From: Primulina eburnea | Taxonomy: Eukaryota; Streptophyta; Magnoliopsida; Lamiales; Gesneriaceae | Reading direction: 5' to 3' | Assembly (NCBI RefSeq): GCF_022965805.1 | Contig: NC_133105.1 | Location: 1,550,001-1,614,000 of the forward strand | Length of the DNA stretch: 64,000 nucleotides | Shown: piece by piece, positions 32,412-44,203 of the stretch | How the letters are laid out: every line of letters starts with the position of its first letter | Numbering within the stretch: the first letter of the stretch is position 1 | Made by a program: the position numbers and the translations under genes | Notes under the pieces: generated by a model | The model's input: only the letters and a program-made list of their open reading frames with translations | What the model was told of the DNA's origin: nothing | The model's database searches: none

Positions 32412-33194
32412 GTGAAAAGGGCATTCCTTTAGTCATGAAACGCATTCGGGACGTTTCCGAATACTGTAAATCTCCTAGTTGAAGTGTTGCTGATGCATAT
32501 AATATACGGAAGCTAAAGATTCTGATTATACATAAACTGTATATTTCCTATGTAAATGATCATCGTTTCATTGTATTTCCAAAATCAGATGATTCGAATA
32601 CATTTGTTGGGCCAAGCTATCCTTAAACTGCAACGGACGATGCGTATCATAAATAAATATATCATCCATATGAACCTTTGAAATCTTATGTTTGTTTTAT
32701 ATATAAAATCGTAAATTAAAAAAATGTACATATACATAAATAATAAAAAATATCAACGCATCGATCAACCAAAATTTCAATCTAAATCGTGTACAACTAA
32801 CTCGTTAAAAAATGAATTTAAATGATCATATCATGTTGCAAAATGGAAACTTGACTTTACTAATAACTATACACCACCAACAAAAACTAACTACCCAACC
32901 AAAGTTGTGATCACGAAAACGCAGTGCCAAAAGGAAACAAAAATTGACAAATAAGACTCCACCCAGATTTTTTAATGTGGCTTACATATTCATGATGAAA
33001 GATATGAGAAAACATAGGTAAGCATATTAAAAATTCATAGCACGGGGTTTTTTTAGTCAGTCGTTTAGCAAAACCCGTTTCACCGTTTCAAGATCCATAT
33101 TCTTCGTATTTTGAAACATATATACGCTAGCTCATCTTCTTGGGGACCGGTTCCCATTGAGAGCTTGATCCAGGCAGCAGGAAATTTCGAAAGA
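32412..33194. other. Intergenic region, 3' flank of the TVP38-like gene
   Basis: AT-rich with no coding signal. The right end should be the 3'UTR of the minus-strand TVP38-like gene. Confidence 0.5.
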
Positions 33195-34525
33195 TCACTG
33201 CAGCAGTAGCTCCTCTGCGTTCTGCAATTCCCTGAGTCGCCTTTTAGCATATATGGTGACTACAACTGTTGCGGCCACGGTCGTGCAAAAGCCAAAGACA
33301 TTGAAGATTATTTGAGGAGCTGACAGTGTGTGGTGATCGTGTGAAGCATCAGCTAAAGTTTTTATAAGTATGCCACTGCAAGTGGAACATAACAAACACC
33401 CCATTAGAGTAAAGGAACTTGGAAATACCAGAAAAATAGATAAAGAGGCTAAGTTTTACACTTCATTACAAGTACGTATAATCACAAAAAGAAGCTATAC
33501 CGGCACGAAAGAGACCCCGATCAGAAGATGGATGGGTAAGGAATGTATTAGTTTAGTACGTCTAGGAAATTTATCTCCTTTTTTTGGGGGGAAGGAATCC
33601 ACTAATTGATAAGCTTTGATTTTTTAACAAGAAAAGCGCAGTTTCTAAACAAACTAGTGATGTTGGAATGGAAAAGGTGTTTTAAAAATCCTTGAAAAGG
33701 ACTTCTCTAGAAGCCAGAGAATGTAGTTTCTGGTCTTCTGCTTCCACTTCTCCTTAAAACAGATCCATGTTCACTAGTAGTATCTGAACATTAAAATCGC
33801 TTTTTTATTATTTTTTATTAAAAAATAACCGCTTAGAAACCAAAGATTATATAAAATGTTTCCTAAAGTGAAGCTCTTTTATCCCAATCCAACTCCGCTG
33901 AAAAAGAATTCGGCAAGCTGAAGCAGAGCAGGTCATTGAGATAACACAGACCAACCCAAGAATCATGCTTCAAAATACCGTTTATTTCTTTGGAGTATTC
34001 CCTGACACAAGATGTCAAGATCAAGAACAAAGAAAAAGTAGAACAAAAGACAAAATCAACATAAGAATAAGCTCGATGTCCGATATATACATTATACAAC
34101 CACACAATACACAGATAAAGCAAGAGGTGGGAAATTCATGGGCCACGCACACACAAGGTCATGACAGGCAGTTTCACTACCTATGGCAACAAATCTCAAC
34201 ATCTCCAAGGGAGATAGTCGTGCGGTATGTTCGTTAGTCCAAAAGTCTCCTTTGTGTTGGAAAGACCTCGACATGAATATGCTAAACCAATCTGGACGTG
34301 AATTTTAACTTTCTGAATGCAAGTTCACTCAAAAAGATTGACACACTTCACCAAATGAACGAAGAGAACTGATATGTTACCATCAAAGAGTATACCTAAG
34401 ATTAAAATTTTCTACCCGGAAGTTACTACAGTTGAACACCATCATACTGAAAGTCATGCCTTTACGTTAAAACCAGGTTTGTGAGTCAACTACAGGAAGT
34501 ATCAAGTTTCTTCTAGCAAGAAATT

Positions 34526-34561
<36 letters not shown>

Positions 34562-36388
34562 TTCTTACGTGTAAAGTGCGACAAATACTTCTGGCACCAT
34601 TCCTGTCAGTGTCCCCAACAAGTAAGGACAGTATTTGACATCCGTCGCAACAGCACAGTAGTTGTACACGACATATGGAAAAGGAGAAATCCTAATCAAC
34701 GTAACGGCTCGGAACTGACTAAACCAATTTCCTTCACCTGCTAGTCTTATGATAGAAGCTTTTTTGGGATGTCTTTCCAGCCACATCTGTATTCAAGAAG
34801 CTTATGAACAATTTAAAACCAAAGCTAAAACTTCATTGCTGTGCAAACATACATACTTGGATTTTGCGATAGAAAAGTGAACCAAGGAAATACGGAAGAG
34901 AGACACCAATTATCACCGCTCCCATGATAAGCAAAAATCCATAACCATAACCAAAAGTGATTCCAGCCACCCACATGGATGGGGTAGAAGGTAAAAGAAG
35001 AGCTGGAAATATTGCCAGAGAACCAAATACAATGAGGGCTAGCGTTCTGGCGCTGAATGCTTCCCTCTCCCAATTTATGATGGGAATGATTTCCTAAAAA
35101 GGTGTAGATGAAACAATTATATAATGCTAGAATGAAAATGGTCAAGAGATGCAGTGACAAACTAAAATGTTAAATGTCACAAATTGAACACTGCACATGC
35201 TAAGCTAAGTTTATCATGATGTAAGATGCTGAACAAAGGAAGACAATGTAAACTCGGAAAGAATCTGTAAACGTGCTTTCTAACTGCAAGGGCCACATCC
35301 TGAAAGAAGCTTTTCTGGGATTTTGAAATTTTGGTTTTGAAAACCTGTGTACCCACCATTTTCATGCACCCAGCCCCACCCAGAGGTAAATCCTCCAGAC
35401 TTGATGTGAATTAGCTCTTTGATTTTCGTCTCTGTTAACCAATACTCTGGCTCTCCCTGAGCGGCTAAGTATCGTATATGGTAATATATTTTTCCCGTTG
35501 GGAGCTAATGTAAAAGAGCAAAAGCAATTTTTTCATTTGTAACAAATGCATTCAAAGCTTCTATCAAAGAGTAAAGTGTCATACAAGCTGGATTATCGCA
35601 AGGATTAAGTTAAAAGAAAAGAACAAGAAGAATTGCAGGTCAATAAAGTCCAAACATCATAAGATCACACTCCTATCACTTGACCAAAAGCTAATGCAGA
35701 AGGTAGCGATAGAATTCAAATCTTTTTCCTAAAACTCCAAAACAGCTCAAATTACATTTCGATTGCTCTACAATTAGTGTTCCCAACAATCCACTCCGAA
35801 CAATTGCGCCAACTTGCAACTAGTAGGAATCGAACACATAAATTTGGACATAATATTAATTGTAAGACCAAAACATCCCAGCATCCAAACTTCATAAGAT
35901 CAGTCATCCCCTCTCATCAGCATTTAGATATCATATAAAGTTCAGCAATCCGCCTTATTCGACTAAGTATCAACATAAATTCACACAAAAAATCACAAAA
36001 ATTAGCATATTGACACGCCTGAATGAGGATAAATAACAAACATAATTGCACGTATTCACAAAGCATTTATATGCGTGTGAGAGAGAGTTTGTTGGTATTT
36101 AGGCGAAAGAAATCTTGTGTAATTCATAAGAAAATTAACCTTATCCATGAAAAAGGGTCCGACCCATTTGAAGAAAACCGCACCCAACAGGCTAACAATC
36201 ACCACCACCAGCACTAGTTTGACCCACCGCCACAAAGACCACCACCACCCTACACCGCCTCCACCACCACCACAAGATGACGATGTTTCCGTATCGCATA
36301 CAGTCACCGCGTCACCACCACCACCCTCCTCTAACTTCACGTAATCCCCTGCAAGCCCGGGATCCTCATCGGCTACATTGTACGTCAT
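33195..36388 (-). CDS. SNARE-associated Golgi / VTT-domain membrane protein (TVP38/TMEM64-like)
   Basis: Four minus-strand exons, 36388-36140, 35093-34857, 34786-34569 and 33375-33195, join to 294 aa. The cytosolic N-terminus is acidic with a Gly run, then a first membrane segment (VKLVLVVVIVSLLGAVFF) and the family phrase GPFFMDK/EIIPIINWE. The VTT core has PALLLPSTPSMWVAGITFGY, VSLPYFLGSLFYRK, GEGNWFSQFRAVTLIRISPF, PYVVYNYCAVATDVKY and GMVPEVFVALYTGILIKTLAD, with a last membrane segment (VFGFCTTVAATVVVTIYA) and a basic tail. This family (TVP38, TMEM64, TMEM41, VMP1, bacterial DedA) is implicated in Golgi/ER lipid handling, and TMEM41B and VMP1 are scramblases; the exact plant role is not established. 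The ATG at 36388 is used; an upstream in-frame GTG is not. Intron 1 carries an unexplained exon-like segment (35280-35504). Confidence 0.92.
34526..34561. repeat. TG/GA microsatellite next to exon 3 donor of the TVP38-like gene
   Basis: tgtgtgtgtgtg followed by about 24 bp of gagaga, ending 6 bp from the splice donor of the minus-strand exon (34567-34568). In the transcript it is a pyrimidine run right after the donor. Confidence 0.9.
35280..35504 (-). other. Exon-like open segment in intron 1 of the TVP38-like gene
   Basis: Minus strand: a pyrimidine-containing acceptor (ttttacattag) at 35505-35506 is followed by 74 open codons to a TAG at 35280. The peptide begins LPTGKIYYHIRYLAAQGEPE, contains a GGFTSGWGWVHENGGYTGF stretch and ends KLLSGCGPCS. 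Codon use looks protein-like (few rare codons, many Gly and Trp). Exon 1 of the host gene ends in phase 0 and this segment also opens in phase 0, so it could act as an alternative terminal exon. I do not recognise the peptide. A captured or relic exon is equally possible. Confidence 0.4.
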
Positions 36389-36786
36389 CACACCCGGAAA
36401 TCGATTTTCTGATCAAACTAAAAAACGACCCAATTCGATAATCCTCAAATAAGGAAGAAAGAAGACGAATTGGGTCCCCGCCAACCCACCACCCCCCAAA
36501 AGAACAAAAATTTGAGGGGTTTCCGGGTCAATTACCAACGGTCAAATATATCCGTTCGATCTGTTCAAAAACTTCTGTCAATAAATGATAATACAGGAAG
36601 GATTCGTCAGGCAGTAATGGAGGTGAAAGAGATGTGAAACGTTGATTCAAAGAGACTGGTTAGGAAAAACAGGGAATTACGTTTTGTGGAGAGTAATATT
36701 CCCTTGGTCGGTTATACAAGAACGAAGAAAGAAAGAATTCGAGACGATAAATAAAGGAAAGCATTTGATAATTCAAGAAATTAGTT

Positions 36787-36880
36787 AATAATAATATATA
36801 AATAATAATAAAAATCATAAATCTGATTTTTTTAATAATAATATATAAATAATAATAAAAATCATAAATCTGATTTTTTT
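36787..36880. repeat. Perfect 47-bp tandem direct repeat
   Basis: The 47-bp unit beginning aataataatatataaataa is present twice without a mismatch, at 36787-36833 and 36834-36880. Identity suggests a recent duplication or array contraction. Confidence 0.9.
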
Positions 36881-36908
36881 TATAAAAAAAATCAGATTTA
36901 TGATTTTT
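36857..36908. repeat. Perfect 25-bp inverted repeat (2-nt loop)
   Basis: The left arm 36857-36881 (aaaaatcataaatctgattt and onward) is exactly complementary to 36884-36908, separated by at. It uses the second unit of the direct repeat as its left arm. Transcribed, it would make a near-perfect hairpin about 500 bp upstream of the TVP38-like ATG. Confidence 0.88.
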
Positions 36909-37040
36909 TTTTTGTTTCTTACCCTTTTTCTTACTGTTCCCGCAGCGAATTTGGTAAAGAATCGAGCTAATCACAATAAACAATTTCAACAACAACATTC
37001 TCGAATAAAAAAATATTGGTAAGAATCACCGTTTTAATAT

Positions 37041-37238
37041 AGAGTATGTCTCGATGATATCACGAATTTTTATCAGTGAGACGGATCAATCCTATCAAGA
37101 TTAACGATAAAAAGTAATATTTTTTATGAGAGATCTCTTATTTGAGTCATAAAAAGTATTATTTTTTTATGGATGACTCAAATAAGAGATCTATCTAACA
37201 AAATACAATCAATGAGATCGTCTCACACAATTTTTGTC
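37041..37238 (+). mobile_element. Palindromic MITE-like repeat, copy 4
   Basis: Begins agagtatgtctcgatgatat and ends gagatcgtctcacacaattt. The middle contains a small internal partial duplication (the phrase tttttatgagagatctctta and tttatggatgactcaaataa). Confidence 0.75.
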
Positions 37239-37569
37239 AATAATATATAAGCATCATACAACACATGCCAATAAATATTCAGCTGGCACTATAATAATTT
37301 TTGTAGTAGAATTCATCATTTGTGGTAATAAGGCCGTCGGGCATCTTATTTGTAAGAATAATTTATTATATATATACACTGTATTAGTTGTTAATAAATT
37401 TGTAATCGCTGAGTTTTGAAATTGAGATCTAGTTTGTTTGATTGACTTAATTTATAAATTATTTTATTAATTGAAAAAGTTATTTAATACGCACTTAAAT
37501 ATAACGACGATGAGAGATTTCACCCTAAAAAAATATATACTATGTTTTTCTCAACCGTAAAGATTACAG
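37239..37569. other. AT-rich spacer between two MITEs
   Basis: No coding signal or recognisable repeat seen. Confidence 0.4.
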
Positions 37570-37748
37570 AGTGAGTTTTATGTGAGACCGTCTCACGGAT
37601 CCTAATCTGTGAGACGGGTCAACTCTACTCATATTCACAATAAAAAATACCTCTTAGCATTAAAAATAATAATTTTTAATGGATGATTCAAATAAGAGAT
37701 TCGTCTCACAAATACGACACGTGAAACCGTCTCATAAAAGTTTTTGCC
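37570..37748 (+). mobile_element. Palindromic MITE-like repeat, copy 5
   Basis: gagtgagttttatgtgagac at the left, gtgaaaccgtctcataaaag then tttttgcc at the right. Same orientation as copy 4, about 330 bp from it. Confidence 0.8.
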
Positions 37749-38461
37749 AAAATTACTTTGTCGGAGCTAGGAAGACATGAGTTTAGTAGATACTCGGTAC
37801 ATGTTGAAGTCGAGATTCCTTGCTTCAAAAATTGACTCTTCTTATTTCTAACCAAAAAGAAAGTGCTGCTTAGTGCTTTGCTGTCATTTTGCAAGCAAAA
37901 TAATGAACTAATTTTTTTTATGGTAATAATATCATTCGATAATATTTGAATGATATTATTACCATACATAACAATCAAACTAAATACTATATTATTTATT
38001 TTTTTATTATCATATTGAATTATGTATCTGATATTTAACTTCAAATAACGTTTTATGAAAAAAATATTTAAACCAAAAAAAATATATTAAAATTTAGTAA
38101 TATATGAGATCGAAATTATTAAGAACAAACAATATGCTATTTTTTGTATTTAATTAATTTGGGATATTCGATCTCCTAATACGGAATTTTTTCCAGACAC
38201 GTGTCGTGGAGGAAGACACGTGTGGGAAGGGGGATGAGAGAGACTTCACCGTCAAGCTTGGAATTGCGTGATGACTTTCTTTCTTGTATTTTACTGAAAA
38301 AATTCATTACAATTACGTATCTTATTCGAATCAATATTTGGACATCAGACAATGTCTCCAAAGTGACATCTACCTCCAAATATCACTTTCATGCTAATTC
38401 GTAGCCTAAAAACAAGATGGACCTTTCTTTTATCTGCTTCTACAAAAACGCCTATAAATTT
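37749..38461. other. Intergenic DNA, no gene assigned
   Basis: Includes a short palindromic phrase around 37920-37968 (atggtaataatatcattcga mirrored by atgatattattaccat). A less AT-rich stretch lies at 38195-38290 with no recognised protein. Confidence 0.4.
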
Positions 38462-39268
38462 AGAGTATGTTTCTTATTAGACGGTTTTATGAATTTTTAT
38501 CTATGAAACAGGTCAATATTACCGATATTATTTCACATAAAAATAATATTTTTAGGTATAGTTTGGTACATAGGATAAGAGAGGGATTGATAAATAATCC
38601 TCTTTATTATAAGGATAAAATATCCCTTCTATTAGGTGTTATAGTTTTAATTTAAGGATAAAATACACTAAAAATGACTTAATTACCCTCAATTTATAAA
38701 TGATTTTTATAAATCTATGCTATTAAGTAGAAATTAAAATCAAATAAATATTATTTATTTATTTTTATATATTATATAAAATGATAATTATATAAATTGA
38801 TTTTTATAAATCTCAATAAAATTATTAGTATCATCCGATTAACCTTAAAAATTGATATTTGACTTGACTCATAAAATCAAAGGCTCAATTATCATATTAT
38901 ATAATATATAAAATTAAGTAAAAATAAATAAATCATGCAAGCACTATCGACGCATGAACAAAAAAAAAATATGTAGTCAAGCAACAACTTTGAAATTATA
39001 AAGTTTATTATGATAAGGTTAATTTTGTCATTACAATCTAATATATAAATTTAATCACTCTTATTAAAATCATACCAAACATTAAATATGATATCTTACA
39101 TCTTATTTATCCTTAAATTATCCTTATATTATATATCACATGTTTATCCTATCATGTGTACCAAACTATGACTTAGCATAAAAATAATATTTTTTTATGG
39201 ATAACCCAAATAAGATATCTGTATCACAAAATACGACCAATGATACCGTCTCACGTAAGTTTTTGCCA
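38462..39268 (+). mobile_element. Palindromic MITE-like repeat, copy 6, split by a nested MITE
   Basis: The left part (38462-38554) carries the family start agagtatgtttcttattaga. The right part (39173-39268) continues at ttagcataaaaataatattt and ends ccgtctcacgtaagtttttg. The two halves are contiguous in the family consensus, so the 618 bp between them were inserted later. Confidence 0.8.
38555..39172. mobile_element. Tourist-like (PIF/Harbinger) MITE nested in copy 6
   Basis: The left end ggtatagtttggtaca and the right end tgtaccaaactatgac are inverted complements. They are followed inward by ggataa and ttatcc, and flanked on both sides by TTA (38552-38554 and 39173-39175). TTA target duplications and a GTTTGG-bearing terminal repeat are the marks of Tourist/PIF-Harbinger MITEs. 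It is 618 bp, AT-rich, and has no transposase. Confidence 0.8.
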
Positions 39269-41878
39269 TAAATTGATGTACTTTGGGCTTCTTTATTTTC
39301 ATTTTTTGTTTTCATGATTTCCAGACAACGTAGGGAAATTCTTGTAAAAGTTGCAAATTCTCACCGATTTTACCCACAAAAAGAGTGCAACTATTTCAAG
39401 ATTTTTAGACGAATCACTTCATTATTGAAAAATCTGTTGACTTTTTCGAGAAAATGATAAAGGATTGAGTTAGCATAGATTGTTCACTTCAGCTTTGAAT
39501 TACTTGAAAATTTTCCAAGAAATTGAAAAGTGTTGGTTCAATTGAGCGGTGGATCAGAAGATTATTATAATTTAATTTAACAATGTCATTGATCATGGGA
39601 AATCTTTTTTTTTTTCCCTATTTTATAGTACTACATCATATAATTGTAATACTTTTAATTATTATTATTTAATCATATATAGTACGGATGATTATGAATT
39701 TGATTTAGCGAGCATTATTATCCTCTTAGTCAAAATATTCCAAGAAAAAAAAATTATAATAAATGTTTAGCTGAAGGTAAACAAACTTTATTATTGAATA
39801 TAATGGTATGATTATATATAATCGCTAAATACATATACTTCATATTGTAACTTAGATAAAAATATTTTTTTAACAATATGTAGGTAGAACCAGCAAAATG
39901 AAGTTGACAAATCCTGTTAAGTGGATTGAACTAACAATTTTCTTGTCGGTTTTATATGCATGTAGGCAAAATGTCAAATCTGTCTCTTTTTTTTTTTGTG
40001 ACAAGGAACTCATCACACCTTTGTCGTACGAGCATTTGTCGTGTAAACCAAATAATGGGACATAACTAACGTTATGGGCATGGCAAAGTAGACTTACATA
40101 ATTGTTCTATATCCTCTAAAGAAGTGATTCAAACATAATCTTTTCGTGATCATATTAACTTGTCTGTCTTTATAATCTTGCAAAACCGATGATCTTCCGA
40201 AAATTCAAGCAAACCCACGTCCCGTCTCATGCCATATCGTCCAAATCTGAAAATTTTGCTGCCAAAATAACTCAACACACAACACCAAGTCCCATTCGTG
40301 CGCACTTTCAACAGAGCTCGAAAACCAGTGCCCTTTGGATAGGACTTAGGAGCTTCTGGAATTGGTTTGATTTCCCTCGTGGGACCCTCCAATGCTGTGG
40401 ATCGGAGTCGCCATTTTCAAGTGAACCTTCTTTCCGATGCTCTCTCTTTACCCACCTGGGCTATTCCCAGTAATATATTTTCAGAAAATATTTTTCTGAA
40501 ATACGACAAACATAACCAAGCTCACCCTAATCATTGCAATCAAACCTAAAAGGATAGTTATGAATGGAAAAAGAATATCTCCCTTATCATTGGCAATCAA
40601 AACCTAAAAGAAATTTTTGTAGATTAAACGAGATGGTTGAACAAACTGCAGTGGATAGAGAATGCAAGTTTGGTCAGAACATTACAAGTAGCATTATAGA
40701 AGGAAATTGAGAAGAAGATTGTTACCCAAGTCCGCAAAGTTAATTGCTCCCATTTCTTATAATTTAAGTCTTCCTCCAATATTTGGCATTGATAGCTTCC
40801 ACAATGCAAAAGACAACACGAAGCTCTAAGCCTTCAGAAACAGTTTGACACCCAAAGCAGTTGAGTGATCTGCATTTCTTTACAACTGATTCACATTACT
40901 TTTCGGTGAAATTGGTATTACTTCTAGATATGTAATGTTCATAAAGGGTCAGTGAAGTTAGTACATCATCTAAGTGGCATTCTGCTGCTGACCTTCCTTT
41001 GCCATGAATATTGTGTTTGTTTGGAAATATTATTTGTTGTGTTTAATTTACTGAATAGAATGAAATGGAAGTGAAAAAGCGCACGATCCAATCCATAAAA
41101 CTAATCTTTCTCCCTAGTGCTTCTTCTCCACCTCTGATGCATATCTCCTACCATATTCTTGCAATTCTATAGTCCGGATTCCCTCTAGTTAACCATATAT
41201 TAACAATTTATGTCACAATTCATATTTATTTTTTTAGGCAATAAGTCCAAGACTCCGAGTGGAAAGCCTAAATCTACTAAACTAGACTTTTATGTAGAAA
41301 AGCCTGTTGAATTTATTAGTCAGTTCAATATTTATCATCGAGTCAATATGACATGTACCATTACCCGACCCTTGAGAAGCCAATTTCCAAGGTGGCCCAT
41401 TCCAGATAGATTTTGTTCACCTATCAGTTTTCAGCGTGTATACCCAAATCCAGCCTACCATGGATCCCGAGTTACATAGCCATTTGTAGCCCGTTTCAAG
41501 TTGCCTCTTCCACAGGGGACTTTCAGTGAAAGCAACAATGGTGTTCCATAAGTTTGAAACCCCAAGCCCAAAAGACCAGTTTTCTATGTGAGCGGATAAA
41601 ATAAATTTATTTATTCAGCAGTACGTAAATAATGTTTCTTAATAGAATATACATGAAATTTACTATTACTTTGTTTTATTTTATGGTTAACATATTATAA
41701 AAATAATTATAAAATTGATTTGAGTTGACCCAATCTCGATTTGATCTGGTCCCTATTCTAAATGAATAGTTTGTTTTTATTTCAACCAACGCGACACCTC
41801 AACAACCATCTAATAAATTCTTGGAAGTGGTTTTTGTTGGAAGAAAAATAACTAAGTATATAATAATACTAATAACTA
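39269..41878. other. Repeat-poor intergenic stretch with weak coding-like islands
   Basis: Two less AT-rich islands stand out: 40150-40480 (open on both strands, no recognised domain) and 41220-41600. Neither gives a protein family I can name. The remainder is AT-rich with nothing visible. Confidence 0.4.
41235..41479 (+). other. Unidentified coding-like segment
   Basis: After a tttttttag acceptor-like site at about 41237 the frame is open for about 80 codons to TAG 41477-41479. The peptide includes GKPKSTKLDFYVEKPVEFIS and RWPIPDRFCSPISF. No ATG start in a good context and no recognised domain, so it may be a relic exon. Confidence 0.2.
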
Positions 41879-42157
41879 TCTATACTATCTATACTATATT
41901 ATTGAGAATGAGAACATGATAATAACTACCTAGAGAAAACAACAATTTTTTTTCTCGATTTTACCCCTTATATGATACTAATATTACACATTTGTTGTTG
42001 GTTTTTTTTTAAATTTCAACACACACTTTTATTTTTATTTTATTTCAATCATTCAAATATCAATTTAGTCCCTCCATAATTTGTCAAATTTCACTTTAGT
42101 CCATCGATAATGATAAAAAAAGATTGTACACACGCATCGCGTGTGCAGAATAACTAG
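41879..42157 (+). mobile_element. Short non-autonomous Helitron
   Basis: The 5' end is A|TC (tctatactatctatactata), and the 3' end has a hairpin cacacgc-atc-gcgtgtg followed 8 bp later by CTAG and a T (42154-42158). TC...hairpin...CTAG between A and T is the Helitron signature. It is about 280 bp with no coding capacity. Confidence 0.75.
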
Positions 42158-43360
42158 TATATATATATTAATGAAAAATCTGGGTCGACAACAAGGAAAA
42201 GTTCAAAGCCAACCAAATTTACTCATTTCCAACCCCGCACCTTTATATAATTTTTATTTTATATTTATATTTAATATACCATATTTTACATTTTGTATAA
42301 TCTGTCCATAATTTTGTATTTTGTAGTAAAAATATTAATTAAAAATAACAAAATATTACGTTTGCTCGACTGGTCCTGAAATATTTGTCGTGTCATTCGT
42401 ATGGATTTTTTTGTATTACACATGAGATATTTTTTCACATTATTTGGTGCAATTTAATTCATAATGTTATCTTTTCATTAAAATACCGCTTTGTTATTTA
42501 TTTTATAAATAATAAAATATTTGAACGACGCTACAACTGATTTATCCGAATTATTGCATCACACTGAAATGTGACTTGCATTGGATGTCATCATTGGAGT
42601 CGATAGAAATAATCTGATCATCAAAAAATTCACATTAGGGGGAAAAAACTAAATGGAAAAAATTCGAGAATGGATCCTTAAAAGCTTTACATATATATTT
42701 TAATTCTTTTATTTTTTTTGGTTTTTTTTTGTCTTAATCTTTCTTTTCCTCCCAATCAAAAGTTTCACTTTTAAATGTTTTTAATTTCTCTTTTTAAAAT
42801 ATATTATAATTCCTTTTTTTTTCATTTTTTAATTTTTTGTTTTCCTTTTTCTAACCAAATGTTTGTCATATTGATGGAACTTCGATATTTTTTGATAAAA
42901 TTGATTGTTTGATGAAAATGAGTGAATCAAGTGTGTGAAAATAACTAAAATTGAAACATAAAATATGTTTTACTTTCAAAACAAATGAGATAAATAAACA
43001 AAAAGTTCAAATATTTGAAAAAGAAAGAATTACAATATATTTTTAAAAAACAAAAAATATTTTGAAAATGAAAATGTGGAGTGAGAGTAAAAAAAAAGAT
43101 TAAAACAAAAAAATCTAAAATGAGAATAAAAAAATTAAAAAATATAATCTTTTTTTATAAAATTTTTTGGCACAGTATCCTTACTGTGGGATGCCTAGAG
43201 GATCCATTTCCAAAAAATTCTTGTTAAAAATGAAGAACCACAAAAAAACGTCCACAAGTTCATCCAATCTTGTAAGTTTTTGCAAGGATGATATAACCAA
43301 ATTAATGATTAAACAAGCTACAAAATGAAGCCAACAATGTCAACTTTCGATGAATTTGAG
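42158..43360. other. AT-rich intergenic DNA downstream of the AHL gene
   Basis: Mostly A/T runs with no gene seen. The right end should hold the 3'UTR of the minus-strand AHL gene. Confidence 0.5.
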
Positions 43361-44203
43361 CTAGAACGGTGACTGGCCAGCAGCCCAAAATGGTTCGTTC
43401 GGCATCTGATCGGAGGTTAGAAAATTTGGTGGCATACCTTGAAACAAAGAAGAGTCAGCTGAAATTTGGTGCTGCTGCTGATTATGTGGATGTGCCGGCT
43501 GCCCACCAAAGCTCGCCTGCGCTGGAGATCCAAGTGAGGTTCCCTCGACTGGAATAGCATCATCTTCTTCTTCAATCGGCAATCTTTCATATGCAGCGTT
43601 GCTAAATGAAGCAGCCATTAGAATAACCGGTCCCGACGCAAGTAGCGGTCCCACCACACTGCCTCCCACCACCTGCCCCTGACCGCCGGATAAATATACA
43701 GTAAGCCCGGTGGCTGCAGGCGGAGCAGGTGGCGGTAGAAACGATCCCGTCAACGACAATATCTCAAACCGACCATGTAAAGTCACTGCCGACCTCGGGG
43801 AGGCAGGCTGCTTTAGGATGACATTCACCACGTAACCACTTCCGCTCATAATGCAAATACCCTTCTGGCGGCGGCGCGCGAAGTTGGAGACACTGTCAAT
43901 GATATCGCAGCCATCGGATACCTCCATGACATGGGTTCGCAGCGCGTTTCCACCGTCACGGGTGATGACTACCGGTGCCTTAGGTTTGTTTTTCGAACCG
44001 GCGGGTCGTCCCCGAGGCCTTCTTGACCCAGACATTTCTCCTCTTCCGGCCTCTATGCCGCCATCCTTTCCGGAAGAATCAGTGTTTCCCTCCTCGCGAC
44101 TTCGCTTCTGGCCCATGTTCAGGCCGTTGCCACTGGATTCGCTTTGCTCGTCTTCGGAGTTTTGGCTATGGCGGTGGAAATAATGCCGTAAATAGTCATC
44201 CAT
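43361..44203 (-). CDS. AT-hook motif nuclear-localized (AHL) protein, type I
   Basis: A single minus-strand exon of 280 aa, as usual for the intronless clade-A AHL genes. One AT-hook lies at residues 61-75 ([15 protein letters not shown]), with the GSKNKPK extension typical of type I. The PPC/DUF296 domain follows (about 86-205) with [11 protein letters not shown], the GRFEIL core (144-149), [36 protein letters not shown] and [13 protein letters not shown]. The C-terminus is Gln/His-rich. AHL proteins bind AT-rich DNA in the minor groove and form trimers through the PPC domain. They influence chromatin, hypocotyl growth and flowering in Arabidopsis. Sequence around the PPC start ([12 protein letters not shown]) is slightly unusual for the family. 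The ATG is the first in the open frame. Arabidopsis AHL26 (At4g12050, from memory) is the positional counterpart. Confidence 0.95.
   Translation of the reverse strand: MDDYLRHYFHRHSQNSEDEQSESSGNGLNMGQKRSREEGNTDSSGKDGGIEAGRGEMSGSRRPRGRPAGSKNKPKAPVVITRDGGNALRTHVMEVSDGCDIIDSVSNFARRRQKGICIMSGSGYVVNVILKQPASPRSAVTLHGRFEILSLTGSFLPPPAPPAATGLTVYLSGGQGQVVGGSVVGPLLASGPVILMAASFSNAAYERLPIEEEDDAIPVEGTSLGSPAQASFGGQPAHPHNQQQHQISADSSLFQGMPPNFLTSDQMPNEPFWAAGQSPF

Larger units (their letters stand above)
36389..37040. other. 5' flank of the TVP38-like gene
   Basis: Contains the leader and promoter of the minus-strand gene, then an AT-rich repeat zone (listed separately). No other gene seen. Confidence 0.5.

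Noticed and set aside
40150..40473. Overlapping ORFs on both strands in a less AT-rich island
   Set aside because: No recognised domain, no good start or splice context, and no support on either strand beyond openness.
43851..44183. Plus-strand ORF of 110 codons over the AHL gene
   Set aside because: Antisense shadow caused by the GC-rich AHL coding sequence.
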